From assembly GCA_949373265.1 (NCBI GenBank), contig CASICT010000026.1, positions 1 through 48,913 of the forward strand: DNA of 48,913 nucleotides, written 5' to 3'. Each line of letters begins with the position of its first letter. Position 1 is the first letter of the stretch. A program made the translations under genes and the position numbers. Origin of the DNA: Candidatus Poseidoniaceae archaeon (GTDB taxonomy: Archaea; Thermoplasmatota; Poseidoniia; Poseidoniales; Poseidoniaceae). Positions 8,785-17,280 of this stretch are shown piece by piece. A model generated the notes under the pieces. That model saw only the letters and a program-made list of their open reading frames with translations, was not told the DNA's origin and did no database searches.

Positions 8785-10359
8785 TTAATTCAGACTATCT
8801 TTTCTTCTTTTAGAAGCGCTTCCTACCTCTCTGAGGAATCTATCCCTCAGTGCTTCATGAAGCCACATTCCATCTTCTAATTCTACCAGCAGCCCATATG
8901 TGATTAGGCTCTCTGGGGGATTTCCCTCCCAGCCAACAGCGCTTGCAAGTTTTTCCCAAGGTATTGGGGAATCCGATACTGCGAGTGTTGCAAGGAGTTC
9001 GTGCTCCTCTTCTGGCATTTGAGTAATGATCTCTTCGTCTAAGAATTTCAGCCAATCCCCGTGGGTTGCTTGACCATATATTTCCAATAATTCAAGCGCC
9101 AGCGGATGTCCTCCTGTCACTCTGTGAACCTCTTCCGCTGGAGGGGGGCTGCCTTCCATATTGTCAACCCATGTTGAAATCTCTTCTACGGTCAGGCCCT
9201 GAAGTGGCAATTCTTCGACCAGTTTTCTGGTATGAACATCTCTACGGTCGTAAACATTTAGAGTTGTCCTTGAGATGAAAATTAAGCGGAGTGGTGCTTT
9301 TTTGGAAATATCAAGTAAAGCGCCCAGCAAGTCACGCGCTTCATCTAAAACGTGGTGGACATCGTCCAAAACGATTAGCCAATAAGGCGGCGGGCCACCT
9401 GCCTCGCCGGTAAACCTCTCTCTAATCGCTTGAGCGTCAGTAAGGTAAGCGAGTAGCCTTCTACGCCAAGCATCTACATCGAATTCCGCCCCAGGGGTTA
9501 GTGGCAATGTTTCCATCAACTGGTATGGGTCATGCTTGTCATCGACTCCGAATCTGTGAAGTAAAGATACTGCCAACCCCACTGCTTTATCCCATGGCTG
9601 GCATGGATACCAACATACTGATAGGTGGGGCATCTCGGTAACATTGGATGCTAACCAGTTAGAAACAAGGGTTGATTTCCCAATACCTGCAATTCCATGA
9701 ATTACCATACAGGGGGAGCCTTTCTTGAACCAAGTATCCATTTGATAGCGGGTATCTATTCTTCCATGAACTGGCCTAGTTTGGGGGGGTGCGGTATGGT
9801 ATGTAGCGTGCGCACCTGCAAGGAGTTTGAGTCGGCCAGGCGGTGGTAAATCGTTATCTGCGGATTTTTTTGTAACTAGACCAAAGCGTATGTCGCCAAA
9901 GGTTAGAACTCCTTCGTGTTGAGCATGAAGAAGAATATGTAAAACCGATAATTTGGCTTGTAGTCTGTGCGGGGCTAAGCCTGCTTCTATTTCCAGCAAT
10001 TTCCCTTCATTATCGCGAATTAGTACCTTTGTTGAAGATAAAATTTCTAACCTCTTTTTGGCTTGAACTTTGCCTGTATCAGTTAACTGCCACGTTTTTT
10101 GACGGCGCTCATCGCCCCTTATCGTACGTGAATGTTCGCTGACCTGTTTGTTACGGAGTAAATCTCGCATAGCCCGGCTTACGTTAGGCGGGTGTTGGGC
10201 GCAGGCTTCTGCGATACCGGGTCGAGTTACTGCATTGGATACAACGAAGCGGTCGGCTTGTTCATCCTCTTCCAATAAATGAAGAAGTATACGGTCTTTT
10301 ACCGCGATGTTCACTCTTGGAATATCGCCTGACACACACTTCCCTGAATGGCATATCAT
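8785..10359 (-). CDS. Winged-helix STAND ATPase, probable transcriptional regulator
   Basis: A 524-residue protein with a DNA-binding front and a signal-transduction ATPase behind it. Residues about 20-110 look like a MarR-type winged helix (VTRPGIAEACAQHPPNVSRAMRDLLRNKQV, then the wing and TWQLTDTGK). Walker A GIAGIGKST lies at 223-230 and Walker B WLIVLDD at 327-333. Sensor-like IFISRTT and a GGHPLALELLE motif (the GLPL box of NB-ARC/MalT-type ATPases) follow, then a C-terminal winged-helix-like region (HEALRDRFLREV). STAND proteins usually switch on ligand or partner binding. No repeat sensor domain is attached, so the trigger is unknown. The TATA-like element at 10371-10380 suggests the real start may be the GTG at 10314 rather than the ATG at 10359. 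The gene is divergent from a large surface-protein gene. Confidence 0.75.
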   Translation of the reverse strand: MICHSGKCVSGDIPRVNIAVKDRILLHLLEEDEQADRFVVSNAVTRPGIAEACAQHPPNVSRAMRDLLRNKQVSEHSRTIRGDERRQKTWQLTDTGKVQAKKRLEILSSTKVLIRDNEGKLLEIEAGLAPHRLQAKLSVLHILLHAQHEGVLTFGDIRFGLVTKKSADNDLPPPGRLKLLAGAHATYHTAPPQTRPVHGRIDTRYQMDTWFKKGSPCMVIHGIAGIGKSTLVSNWLASNVTEMPHLSVCWYPCQPWDKAVGLAVSLLHRFGVDDKHDPYQLMETLPLTPGAEFDVDAWRRRLLAYLTDAQAIRERFTGEAGGPPPYWLIVLDDVHHVLDEARDLLGALLDISKKAPLRLIFISRTTLNVYDRRDVHTRKLVEELPLQGLTVEEISTWVDNMEGSPPPAEEVHRVTGGHPLALELLEIYGQATHGDWLKFLDEEIITQMPEEEHELLATLAVSDSPIPWEKLASAVGWEGNPPESLITYGLLVELEDGMWLHEALRDRFLREVGSASKRRKDSLN

Positions 10360-10369
10360 TCAACAATTC

Positions 10370-10406
10370 CCCTATATTGTACAAAAAAAGCTATGAACAA
10401 ATATAC
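10370..10406. promoter_or_regulatory. Bidirectional promoter region between STAND regulator and surface protein
   Basis: On the plus strand AAATATACC (10398-10406) is a TATA-like element 36 bp before the surface-protein ATG. On the minus strand ACAATATAGG (about 10371-10382) is a TATA-like element for the STAND gene. A TTGTACAA palindrome lies at 10377-10384 between them. The positions are consistent with short archaeal leaders. Confidence 0.45.
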
Positions 10407-10441
10407 CGCAAAGCCTTTTGTAAGTAACATAACCGACCTTC

Positions 10442-13400
10442 ATGTCAAGCACCACGCGGCGCGCTTTACTTCTGTCGCTCCTGATGTTCTCTATGAGCGG
10501 TGTTGCATTAGCATCTGGCGCAGATACCGATGGTGATGGCGTTGACGATTCGATTGATGATTGCCTGTATGCACCAGGAAATTCTACCCTAGACAGAACC
10601 GGATGTCCTGACCGTGACGGCGATGGAACTTCTGATTTTAATGATGGATGGACCTCTAACAACCCAAATTTTGCAACCGATGTTGCAGTAACTCAAAATT
10701 ATGATTTCAATGGCGTAGACCATTCGCCTGACGGAGAATATATCGCAAGTAGTGATGAAAATGGATATTTACGTATTTGGAATGCAACAACAGGTATCAA
10801 TTTCTTGTCATTAAATGTTGGAGGAACTCTCTCTAGTGTTTCATGGTCTGGAGATGGAGCTTACATCGGCGTTACCAAAGATGATGATACCGCTAACATA
10901 TATTATGCAAATAACCTATCAAGCGTCCACGGATCTATCGATGCAGATGTCGGCGGAGGAGATTACACCTATGACATTGATTTGTCCCCCGGCGGAGATA
11001 TGGCTGCAATTGCTATTGGAAGATCAGGAAATGGCGGCACTAGTGGCGTTGTTAGAATGATAAATATGACCGATGGCTCAGTACTTCAGAATTTGAACCC
11101 TGGAGGAGAAGACCGGTTCGAATCTGTTGCCTTTTCACCATCTGGCGGCCATTTGTTAATTGGAAGTAGCGGCGATTTTTATGTGGTCGAAACCACAACT
11201 TGGTCGACCGTTAGGTCGGAATCTGCTCCAAATGCTGAGGTTCAAGCAGTAGATTGGTCCCCCGATGGGAAACACCTTGCAATTTGTGAAGGTTGGGACG
11301 GCAATGGTGCAACTATTCGTTTGTATGCTGCAGGTTCGTGGACTCAAAAATGGAGTAAGTCAATTTCAACATCCTGCTTAGCTACTGACTTTTCACCAGA
11401 TGCAACCCAAGTTATTTTCGGCATGTCCTGGTATCAGGCCGATGGAGCTATTTCGCGAATATATGATGTCTCAACTGGAAACCAAGTCGACCTCTTGGCA
11501 CAAGCAAGACCGGGTAATTGTCAATCTGGAAATGGCAATACTTGCGGACAATCAAATGGGCTATCATGGTCTCCAGATGGTTCACGGATTGCTCAGGCAT
11601 TCGGAAGAAATAATGAAGGATTTTACATCTGGTTCGCAGACCTAGACCCCGACAATGATGGATGGAATACTTCAGACCAAGGGGATGGGCGAAGTGATGC
11701 ATTCCCTGATGATGGCACCCAATGGAATGATTCCGATAACGATGGTTTTGGAGATAATCCACTACCTGCATACAAAGGTGATGCTTGCCCAAATACCCCA
11801 GGCACCAGTTATCAAGACCGATTTGGTTGCCCTGATGTAGATACCGATGGGTACTCAGATGATGGTGATGCGTTTCCAAATGATAATAGTCAATGGGCTG
11901 ATTCTGATAGTGACGGATATGGCGATAATTACTACTATGATGTAGTACCATTTACAGAATGGCACACCAACCAACTAGGGGATGCCTTCCCGATGAATCC
12001 AACCCAATGGAACGACACAGATGGCGATGGGTACGGAGATAACTATGATGATTCATCTTGGACTGATATCCGTCCAACTGACGACCCAGCGACCCCCGAT
12101 GAGGACGAAAGTTGGCCAGGATGGTATGATTCGCAAGCGACTCAGGTCGATAAATTCCCACTTGACAGATATCAATGGACAGATAGTGACGGAGACTGGA
12201 TAGGTGATGAGCCTAATTCTCCACGCTCTGATGGCTGCGTAAATACATGGGGAAATTCTTCTGAAGATCGCCTAGGTTGTGAAGACAACGATGGTGACGG
12301 ATGGTCAAATCCTACTCCGGATTGGCTAGCTCACCCTGATGGTGATGCGGATTCATTCCCTGATGACCCAACCCAGTGGCGCGATAGTGACGGTGATGGT
12401 TTTGGAGACAATACCAGCGGTATTGACCCGGACGAATGCCCAGGAGAATACGGCACTTCTTCGATTGACAGGGTTGGATGCCCTGACGCTGATGGCGATG
12501 GATGGTCTAACGCAGGAGACCCATTCCCTACTGATGGAACTCAATGGGAAGACCGTGATAATGACAACTACGGAGATAACCCTCTAGGTAACAACGCCGA
12601 TGTATTCCCTGATGATTCAAGCCAGTGGGCCGATAGTGATGGCGATGGATATGGAGATAGACCTGTTTTGCCAAATGGTGACTTCTTCCCTAACGACCCA
12701 ACACAGTGGAGTGACTTTGATGGTGACGGGTTTGGAGATAATACAGAGGGAAATAAAGGAGACCAGTGTCCTGAATTATTCGGTCAATCTACAATTCCAG
12801 CAGCACGTGGCTGCCCTGATACTGACAACGATGGAGTAGTAGATCCATTCGATGCATTCCCTGAAGACTTCTATCAGCAAACCGATAACGATGGTGATGG
12901 ATGGGGCGACAATCAAGCTGTAACAAATGGCGATGAGTGTCCTGAAGAGTTCGGAACTAGCACCAACAATTCAAGGCAAGGTTGCCCTGATTCTGATAAT
13001 GATTCTTGGGCTGATGTAGATGACGAATTCCCTGATGACCCCCTGCAATGGAAAGACATTGATTTAGACGGATGGGGTGATAATTATGGCTGGGAGAATT
13101 ACACGATAGCCGATGAACAAGAAGTTGGGAATTTGATTACGGTCAGAAACCAGTGGGGAGATGCATTTCCTACCGACCCAAGCCAGTGGTCAGACACCGA
13201 TGGTGATGGATTTGGAGACAATAATACTGGACGTCGCGCTGATTCATTCCCTGTACGTGCCACTCAATGGGCAGATACTGATGGTGATGGGTACGGAGAT
13301 AACCAGAAACTCGGTTCTTGGCAACCCGATGAATGTGAATTGAAATATGGTGAATCATATGTTGATTACTTCGGTTGTACCGATACTGATGGAGATGGAG

Positions 13401-13885
13401 TTTCGGACCAAACAGACCCTTGCCCGTATGATGCTGAAATCAGTCAAGGACTGACCAGTCAAGTTACTTGTGCGAACTATAATGATGCTGACGATGATGG
13501 CATTCCTGATGAATTTGATTCGGATTATGCCAAAGGCTCCGGTGATGAGGGATTACAAATTTCGGGAGATGTGCTAGTACTAATTGGATTGGCCGTATTC
13601 TTGATGGCTGTTATTTCGGTGGCTATGATAGCAAAGCAAGCCGGCCGACGTAAGGCTGCATACAGCCGTAATGAGGAGATGAAAGTTTCATCAATGTTCC
13701 AAGAAGAAGAGACTCGAAAGCAAGAGTGGATTGACTACTATGTTAACCAAGGTGACACTGCGAAAGCAATGGAACTTGGATGGACAGCTCCTGCTGCAGT
13801 TCCACAGTGGCAGCAACACCAGATTGACCAAGAACAGGCTGAACAGCAATCAATACCGACAATGTTCAGTCTTGATGATTTGTGA
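10442..13885 (+). CDS. Secreted membrane-anchored beta-propeller / thrombospondin-3 repeat surface protein
   Basis: A 1147-residue cell-surface protein. Residues 1-25 are a Sec signal peptide (RALLLSLLMFSMSGVALA). After one short calcium-type repeat, residues about 80-400 hold seven WD40-like blades, each with a SPDG/SGDG turn (NGVDHSPDGEY, SVSWSGDGAY, DIDLSPGGDM, SVAFSPSGGH, AVDWSPDGKH, ATDFSPDATQ, GLSWSPDGSR). This is enough for one closed propeller. Residues about 400-1000 are acidic repeats of two kinds. A single transmembrane helix (about 1043-1065, VLVLIGLAVFLMAVISVAMIA) is followed by a basic then polar cytoplasmic tail of 80 residues. The protein should stand off the membrane as a calcium-stiffened rod carrying a propeller. 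The ligand is unknown. Its stop abuts the convergent MBL gene. Confidence 0.85.
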   Translation: MSSTTRRALLLSLLMFSMSGVALASGADTDGDGVDDSIDDCLYAPGNSTLDRTGCPDRDGDGTSDFNDGWTSNNPNFATDVAVTQNYDFNGVDHSPDGEYIASSDENGYLRIWNATTGINFLSLNVGGTLSSVSWSGDGAYIGVTKDDDTANIYYANNLSSVHGSIDADVGGGDYTYDIDLSPGGDMAAIAIGRSGNGGTSGVVRMINMTDGSVLQNLNPGGEDRFESVAFSPSGGHLLIGSSGDFYVVETTTWSTVRSESAPNAEVQAVDWSPDGKHLAICEGWDGNGATIRLYAAGSWTQKWSKSISTSCLATDFSPDATQVIFGMSWYQADGAISRIYDVSTGNQVDLLAQARPGNCQSGNGNTCGQSNGLSWSPDGSRIAQAFGRNNEGFYIWFADLDPDNDGWNTSDQGDGRSDAFPDDGTQWNDSDNDGFGDNPLPAYKGDACPNTPGTSYQDRFGCPDVDTDGYSDDGDAFPNDNSQWADSDSDGYGDNYYYDVVPFTEWHTNQLGDAFPMNPTQWNDTDGDGYGDNYDDSSWTDIRPTDDPATPDEDESWPGWYDSQATQVDKFPLDRYQWTDSDGDWIGDEPNSPRSDGCVNTWGNSSEDRLGCEDNDGDGWSNPTPDWLAHPDGDADSFPDDPTQWRDSDGDGFGDNTSGIDPDECPGEYGTSSIDRVGCPDADGDGWSNAGDPFPTDGTQWEDRDNDNYGDNPLGNNADVFPDDSSQWADSDGDGYGDRPVLPNGDFFPNDPTQWSDFDGDGFGDNTEGNKGDQCPELFGQSTIPAARGCPDTDNDGVVDPFDAFPEDFYQQTDNDGDGWGDNQAVTNGDECPEEFGTSTNNSRQGCPDSDNDSWADVDDEFPDDPLQWKDIDLDGWGDNYGWENYTIADEQEVGNLITVRNQWGDAFPTDPSQWSDTDGDGFGDNNTGRRADSFPVRATQWADTDGDGYGDNQKLGSWQPDECELKYGESYVDYFGCTDTDGDGVSDQTDPCPYDAEISQGLTSQVTCANYNDADDDGIPDEFDSDYAKGSGDEGLQISGDVLVLIGLAVFLMAVISVAMIAKQAGRRKAAYSRNEEMKVSSMFQEEETRKQEWIDYYVNQGDTAKAMELGWTAPAAVPQWQQHQIDQEQAEQQSIPTMFSLDDL
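11640..13450 (+). repeat. Tandem calcium-binding thrombospondin type-3-like repeats (coding)
   Basis: About twelve copies of a unit with the pattern FPxDxxQWxDxDGDGxGDN alternate with seven copies (counting one before the propeller) of a second unit, CPxxxGxSxxDRxGCPDxDGDGxxD. The first carries an invariant Gln-Trp pair (QQ in one copy) and the second a conserved cysteine pair. The DNA is correspondingly repetitive (GATGGTGATGG-like stretches). These units are rich in Asp and Asn at spacings typical of TSP3 calcium loops. Confidence 0.8.
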
Positions 13886-14629
13886 TCAGAACTTCTGAGT
13901 TCTCGCCTTTTCTCTACGGGCGCTTTCTGCTAAACTATCATCGAATGCCAAGAATTCTAGTGAATCCCATTTCTCACTATCATCCAATGCATTGAGTGCT
14001 TCATTGTTTGACAATAACTCCTCAATCGTAATGAATGACGGATTTCGCCCATTTTCTAGTTTATATTGATGGCCAGGCAATACTATCCACTCACTAGGTA
14101 ATGTTTTCAAATAATCTCTAAGATAAATCAATGAATCCTTCTGTGCGTTAATATCCCCTCCGAAGAGGTCTGTTCGGCCACACCTCCCCAGAAACATACA
14201 ATCACCGCTAACAACAACTCCTTCGCCGGTAAATGTCATGTGGCCGGGAGTATGGCCAGGAGTACAGTGGGCCTCGATTTCTAACATGCCGATTTTATGC
14301 TTAACCGATGTATTAGCATCATTGGTCCACTCATGATTTGAAGGTCCATTCCAACCTCTTAATGACTCATCCCTATGCACCCAAACCTGTTTGTCTTCTA
14401 AGCCTTCAACGCCTTTAGAATGGTCCCAGTGTGAATGTGTTAGCCATACTTGTTCTAATTCCCAGCCATTGGTTAAACATACATCTAACCAATATTTTGA
14501 AAAGAACGGGTCGATGATGACTGCTTTGTTTGTTTTTCTACAAACCAACAGGTGGTTAAGATTGTCCCATTCGCCCAACTGCGCTTGTAAAACAAGCATT
14601 TTTGCGGTTTCCAATATGCGCTCTGCCAT
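13886..14629 (-). CDS. MBL-fold metallo-hydrolase, glyoxalase II-like
   Basis: A 247-residue metallo-beta-lactamase-fold hydrolase. The metal motif THSHWDH sits near residues 64-70. It is followed by GHTPGHM, GDCMFLGRCGRTDL and LPGHQYKLENGRNPS, the order and spacing of hydroxyacylglutathione hydrolase and persulfide dioxygenase relatives. LVCRKTNKAVIIDPF in the N terminus is also typical. An archaeon of this type would not be expected to use glutathione itself, so the thioester substrate is open. Another start, ATG at residue 11, is possible. The gene is divergent from the membrane-tethered transcription factor, and the nested palindrome in the 59-bp spacer could serve both genes. Confidence 0.8.
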   Translation of the reverse strand: MAERILETAKMLVLQAQLGEWDNLNHLLVCRKTNKAVIIDPFFSKYWLDVCLTNGWELEQVWLTHSHWDHSKGVEGLEDKQVWVHRDESLRGWNGPSNHEWTNDANTSVKHKIGMLEIEAHCTPGHTPGHMTFTGEGVVVSGDCMFLGRCGRTDLFGGDINAQKDSLIYLRDYLKTLPSEWIVLPGHQYKLENGRNPSFITIEELLSNNEALNALDDSEKWDSLEFLAFDDSLAESARREKARTQKF

Positions 14630-14644
14630 CTTCGCTCACCAATT

Positions 14645-14682
14645 CCATGGACCGCATCACTTCTAAGTGATGACACCCATGG
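14645..14682. promoter_or_regulatory. Nested 38-bp palindrome, putative operator
   Basis: CATCACTTCTAAGTGATG (14655-14672) is an inverted repeat of two exact 8-bp arms around CT. Outside it, at equal distances of 4 bp on both sides, lie CCATGG boxes (14645-14650 and 14677-14682). The whole structure is centred in the 59-bp spacer between divergent genes and ends 6 bp before the ATG of the regulator gene. This geometry suits a dimeric winged-helix protein that represses its own gene. Confidence 0.6.
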
Positions 14683-14688
14683 TTTACC

Positions 14689-17211
14689 ATGAGCAGAGAG
14701 CGTATGCTGGCGGTGTTACTAGCCGGGCTGCTTTTTGCAATGGCGCCTACAGCTGTAGCGGACCCCTCAGATGTTAACCTTGATGCTAGCCTCGTAGAGG
14801 CTCCGCTGAAGGGTTGGTATTCGTCGGGAGATATTGTGGAGGTATCTGCAATTTTATCGAATACGGGAGATCAGATTAGTATCGAGAGCGATCCTTCGTG
14901 TAATGAAGTTCTGAGAGTTTGGAGTGGCGATTCGATTGTCGTTGATGGAACATTAAATTGCCTTGGCCATAGCAGAGGAATAGACCTAGATGCAAGGTCA
15001 TCTACAACTCTGGATTCTCTTTATTGGGACTTGACTGACTCCGAGGGGCAATTTGTCCCTTCAGGAGATTATGCAATCGAGTACATAATTGTGGGTGAGG
15101 GGTTGTCCTCGACCATAGACATTCACGTTCAGACACCGTTTAGTGTGCCAGAAGGTCTGGAGATGGAAGTTATCCTAACCGCGCGTGACGGCGTCCATGC
15201 TGAAGCAAGCCCTAGTATCATAACAGTAAGATTACATAACAACTTGAATGAAGAGATGGCACTAAACTTCGGAGATTGTAGATTAGTAATCAACTCACAG
15301 TTGATTGATTCATGTGGACCAGATACACTCTCTTCAAACGAGATTGTTACAATTTATCAGTATTCAGTTATTCTAGAAGAAGGAGAGAATACTATTTCTG
15401 CCGCACTTGGAGATAATGTTCTTTCACAAGAGGTTAGTCTAAATGTAGTTCAAGACAATGACCAATCAGTAAGTACTGGCAATCTTGAAGATTTTACTCT
15501 GAGTATTGTTTTGGAAGGTGAACCGTCTTTCGGAGAATCAGATAGTCTTGATTCTGAAATCAGCCTTTCAAATCAAGGAGAAACGGAGATTACTCTTGAT
15601 TTTACTACCTCCTGCCGAGCTGAAACTTGGGTTGTTAATTCGGCAGGCGAAGTCATCATGGACTCTCGCAGGCAAAAGGAATGTACTGAACTCGAGAGTC
15701 AGAACCTAATCTCACCTGGTAGCGAAAGAAGTTATTCTCAACCTAATTGGTCATTTACTGGAATTGATGGTTGCAAAGTAGCCCCTGGTGAATTAATGGT
15801 AGTAATGGAAATTCCAGAACATGATTTATTCGAGACTACTTTAATCAATTTGAGCCGTAGTAGTTCTTCTAATTGTGAAAGTGAAACTATGCAAATAACT
15901 GCAGAACTCTCAGGAGAAGATTTACTCACTGTAAATCCAGAAATAATTAGTACGGCTGAAGATGAAATCATCTGGCTATCGACTTGTGTATTAGAAACTA
16001 AATTGGTTGGTTCTGAAGGCGAGATTGATGCGAAGTTATCGCAATGTGACGAGAAAGAAGGAATTACAAAACGCTTTACAAATCTAGATTTGGATGCATT
16101 AGTATTTGATATGACTAACCTAGAAGAAGGCCAGTATTCACTATACTTCGAAAGCGTTAGCGAACCATTTGTAGAGTCGTCTATGAGTTTTGATTGGCCG
16201 ATAATTGTTGATGAAGAAATTATTTCTAACGATGATTCTGATGACGAGGAAGAAGTTTTGACTTCACGTTTGGCAATAGGAACTTGGAGTTCGACCAACA
16301 CTGAAGAAGGCTTGTGTTGGTTACTGAACTCTCCTGATGAGGGAATTATCACTCTAGCCGGCTCGTCAGCATTATTATCTTGGACCCCCGAACTCGGAGC
16401 TACTGGAAAATACTTGGTTCACGATTCCGAATCTACTTTGCAATGCTCGGGTTTCGCAGCAACTGCGATCATTATCGATGAAGTGTATAGCCAGCAATCC
16501 ATGACTTCGGACGAAACGGATTCACAAGAAACCGATACACCAACAATAATTGAAAATCAAGATGATGAAATTAACCCAATCGTAGTTACTGTTGGCGTTG
16601 TTGTTGCAAGTGGCGGGATTTTCTCATTATTGGTTGGTTTAATTGCAACTAATGAGGGTTGGAGAATACCAGCTACTAGCGCTGGATTATGGTTTCTTGG
16701 CCTAGTAGGCCGTACTAGTGAAACGAGTGATGGTCGCTATCAAAGAGGTCGAATAATGGGCTATTTAACTGCAAATCCTGGTTGTCACTTCCGTGCCCTA
16801 ATGGCTGCACTCGAGATGTCTAATGGCCAAATTACACACCACCTAAAGGTGCTAGAGGATGAAGATGGAATTTGGAGACGGTCAGATGGGCGTCTTGTTC
16901 GGTTCTATCCATTCACTTCCAACCTCCATCCGGGTATTATTGAAGATGAGTTACCTTTGCCCCCACTATCTCCTGACCCAAATAGCCTGCAGGGTAAGAT
17001 TCTGAGATTGCTTGATGATGATGGCACAATGAAGAAGTATCCCACACAGGCAGAACTAGCGCATCGCCTCGATAGATCTCAGCAATTAGTAAGCCACCAT
17101 CTTCGAACTCTACAGAAATTTGGACTTGTTGAAAAACGCAAGATGGGCGTTCGCAACAGATACAGTTTGACTCGAGAGGCAGTGTTCCTTCTCGATACGA
17201 CTGAGGTATGA
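14689..17211 (+). CDS. Membrane-tethered transcription factor with large extracellular region and two cytoplasmic winged helices
   Basis: An 840-residue one-component regulator. Residues 1-25 are a signal peptide (MLAVLLAGLLFAMAPTAVA). Residues about 26-620 are extracellular beta-rich repeats with paired cysteines; the first (WYSSGDIVEVSAILSNTGDQ... WDLTDSEGQFVPSGDYAIEY) resembles the BsuPI-type immunoglobulin-like fold, and a related segment recurs near 265-390. A transmembrane helix (about 628-652) follows. On the cytoplasmic side are two DNA-binding domains. The first, about 683-745 (GRIMGYLTANPGCHFRALMAALEMSNGQITHHLKVLEDE), is an ArsR-like winged helix. The second, about 767-840 (QAELAHRLDRSQQLVSHHLRTLQKFGLVEKRK), is another. 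Only one or two membrane segments are seen, so DNA binding would occur at the membrane. It may sense an extracellular ligand or envelope state and control nearby surface genes; the target is not known. Confidence 0.78.
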   Translation: MSRERMLAVLLAGLLFAMAPTAVADPSDVNLDASLVEAPLKGWYSSGDIVEVSAILSNTGDQISIESDPSCNEVLRVWSGDSIVVDGTLNCLGHSRGIDLDARSSTTLDSLYWDLTDSEGQFVPSGDYAIEYIIVGEGLSSTIDIHVQTPFSVPEGLEMEVILTARDGVHAEASPSIITVRLHNNLNEEMALNFGDCRLVINSQLIDSCGPDTLSSNEIVTIYQYSVILEEGENTISAALGDNVLSQEVSLNVVQDNDQSVSTGNLEDFTLSIVLEGEPSFGESDSLDSEISLSNQGETEITLDFTTSCRAETWVVNSAGEVIMDSRRQKECTELESQNLISPGSERSYSQPNWSFTGIDGCKVAPGELMVVMEIPEHDLFETTLINLSRSSSSNCESETMQITAELSGEDLLTVNPEIISTAEDEIIWLSTCVLETKLVGSEGEIDAKLSQCDEKEGITKRFTNLDLDALVFDMTNLEEGQYSLYFESVSEPFVESSMSFDWPIIVDEEIISNDDSDDEEEVLTSRLAIGTWSSTNTEEGLCWLLNSPDEGIITLAGSSALLSWTPELGATGKYLVHDSESTLQCSGFAATAIIIDEVYSQQSMTSDETDSQETDTPTIIENQDDEINPIVVTVGVVVASGGIFSLLVGLIATNEGWRIPATSAGLWFLGLVGRTSETSDGRYQRGRIMGYLTANPGCHFRALMAALEMSNGQITHHLKVLEDEDGIWRRSDGRLVRFYPFTSNLHPGIIEDELPLPPLSPDPNSLQGKILRLLDDDGTMKKYPTQAELAHRLDRSQQLVSHHLRTLQKFGLVEKRKMGVRNRYSLTREAVFLLDTTEV

Positions 17212-17251
17212 TTTCGCAGATGGATTCAAGGCCATTGTATCATTCGACAGT

Positions 17252-17268
17252 TCGCCCCGTAGGGGCGA
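17252..17268. promoter_or_regulatory. Hairpin TCGCCC-N5-GGGCGA upstream of leuS
   Basis: TCGCCC (17252-17257) and GGGCGA (17263-17268) are exact inverted repeats, and the stem extends by one more G-C pair (TCGCCCC/GGGGCGA around GTA). It ends 12 bp before the leuS ATG. The same arms and the same 5-base spacing recur at 36271-36287. It may be an operator or a leader RNA hairpin. Confidence 0.4.
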
Positions 17269-17280
17269 TGAGGGACTTCG

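Noticed and set aside
11448..11951. His/Tyr-rich minus-strand frame inside the TSP3 gene
   Set aside because: Antisense of repeated Asp/Gly codons; composition is not protein-like.
11640..13450. Repetitive DNA as a CRISPR array
   Set aside because: Repeats are in frame, imperfect, and code for Asp-rich calcium units; no uniform repeats with unique spacers.
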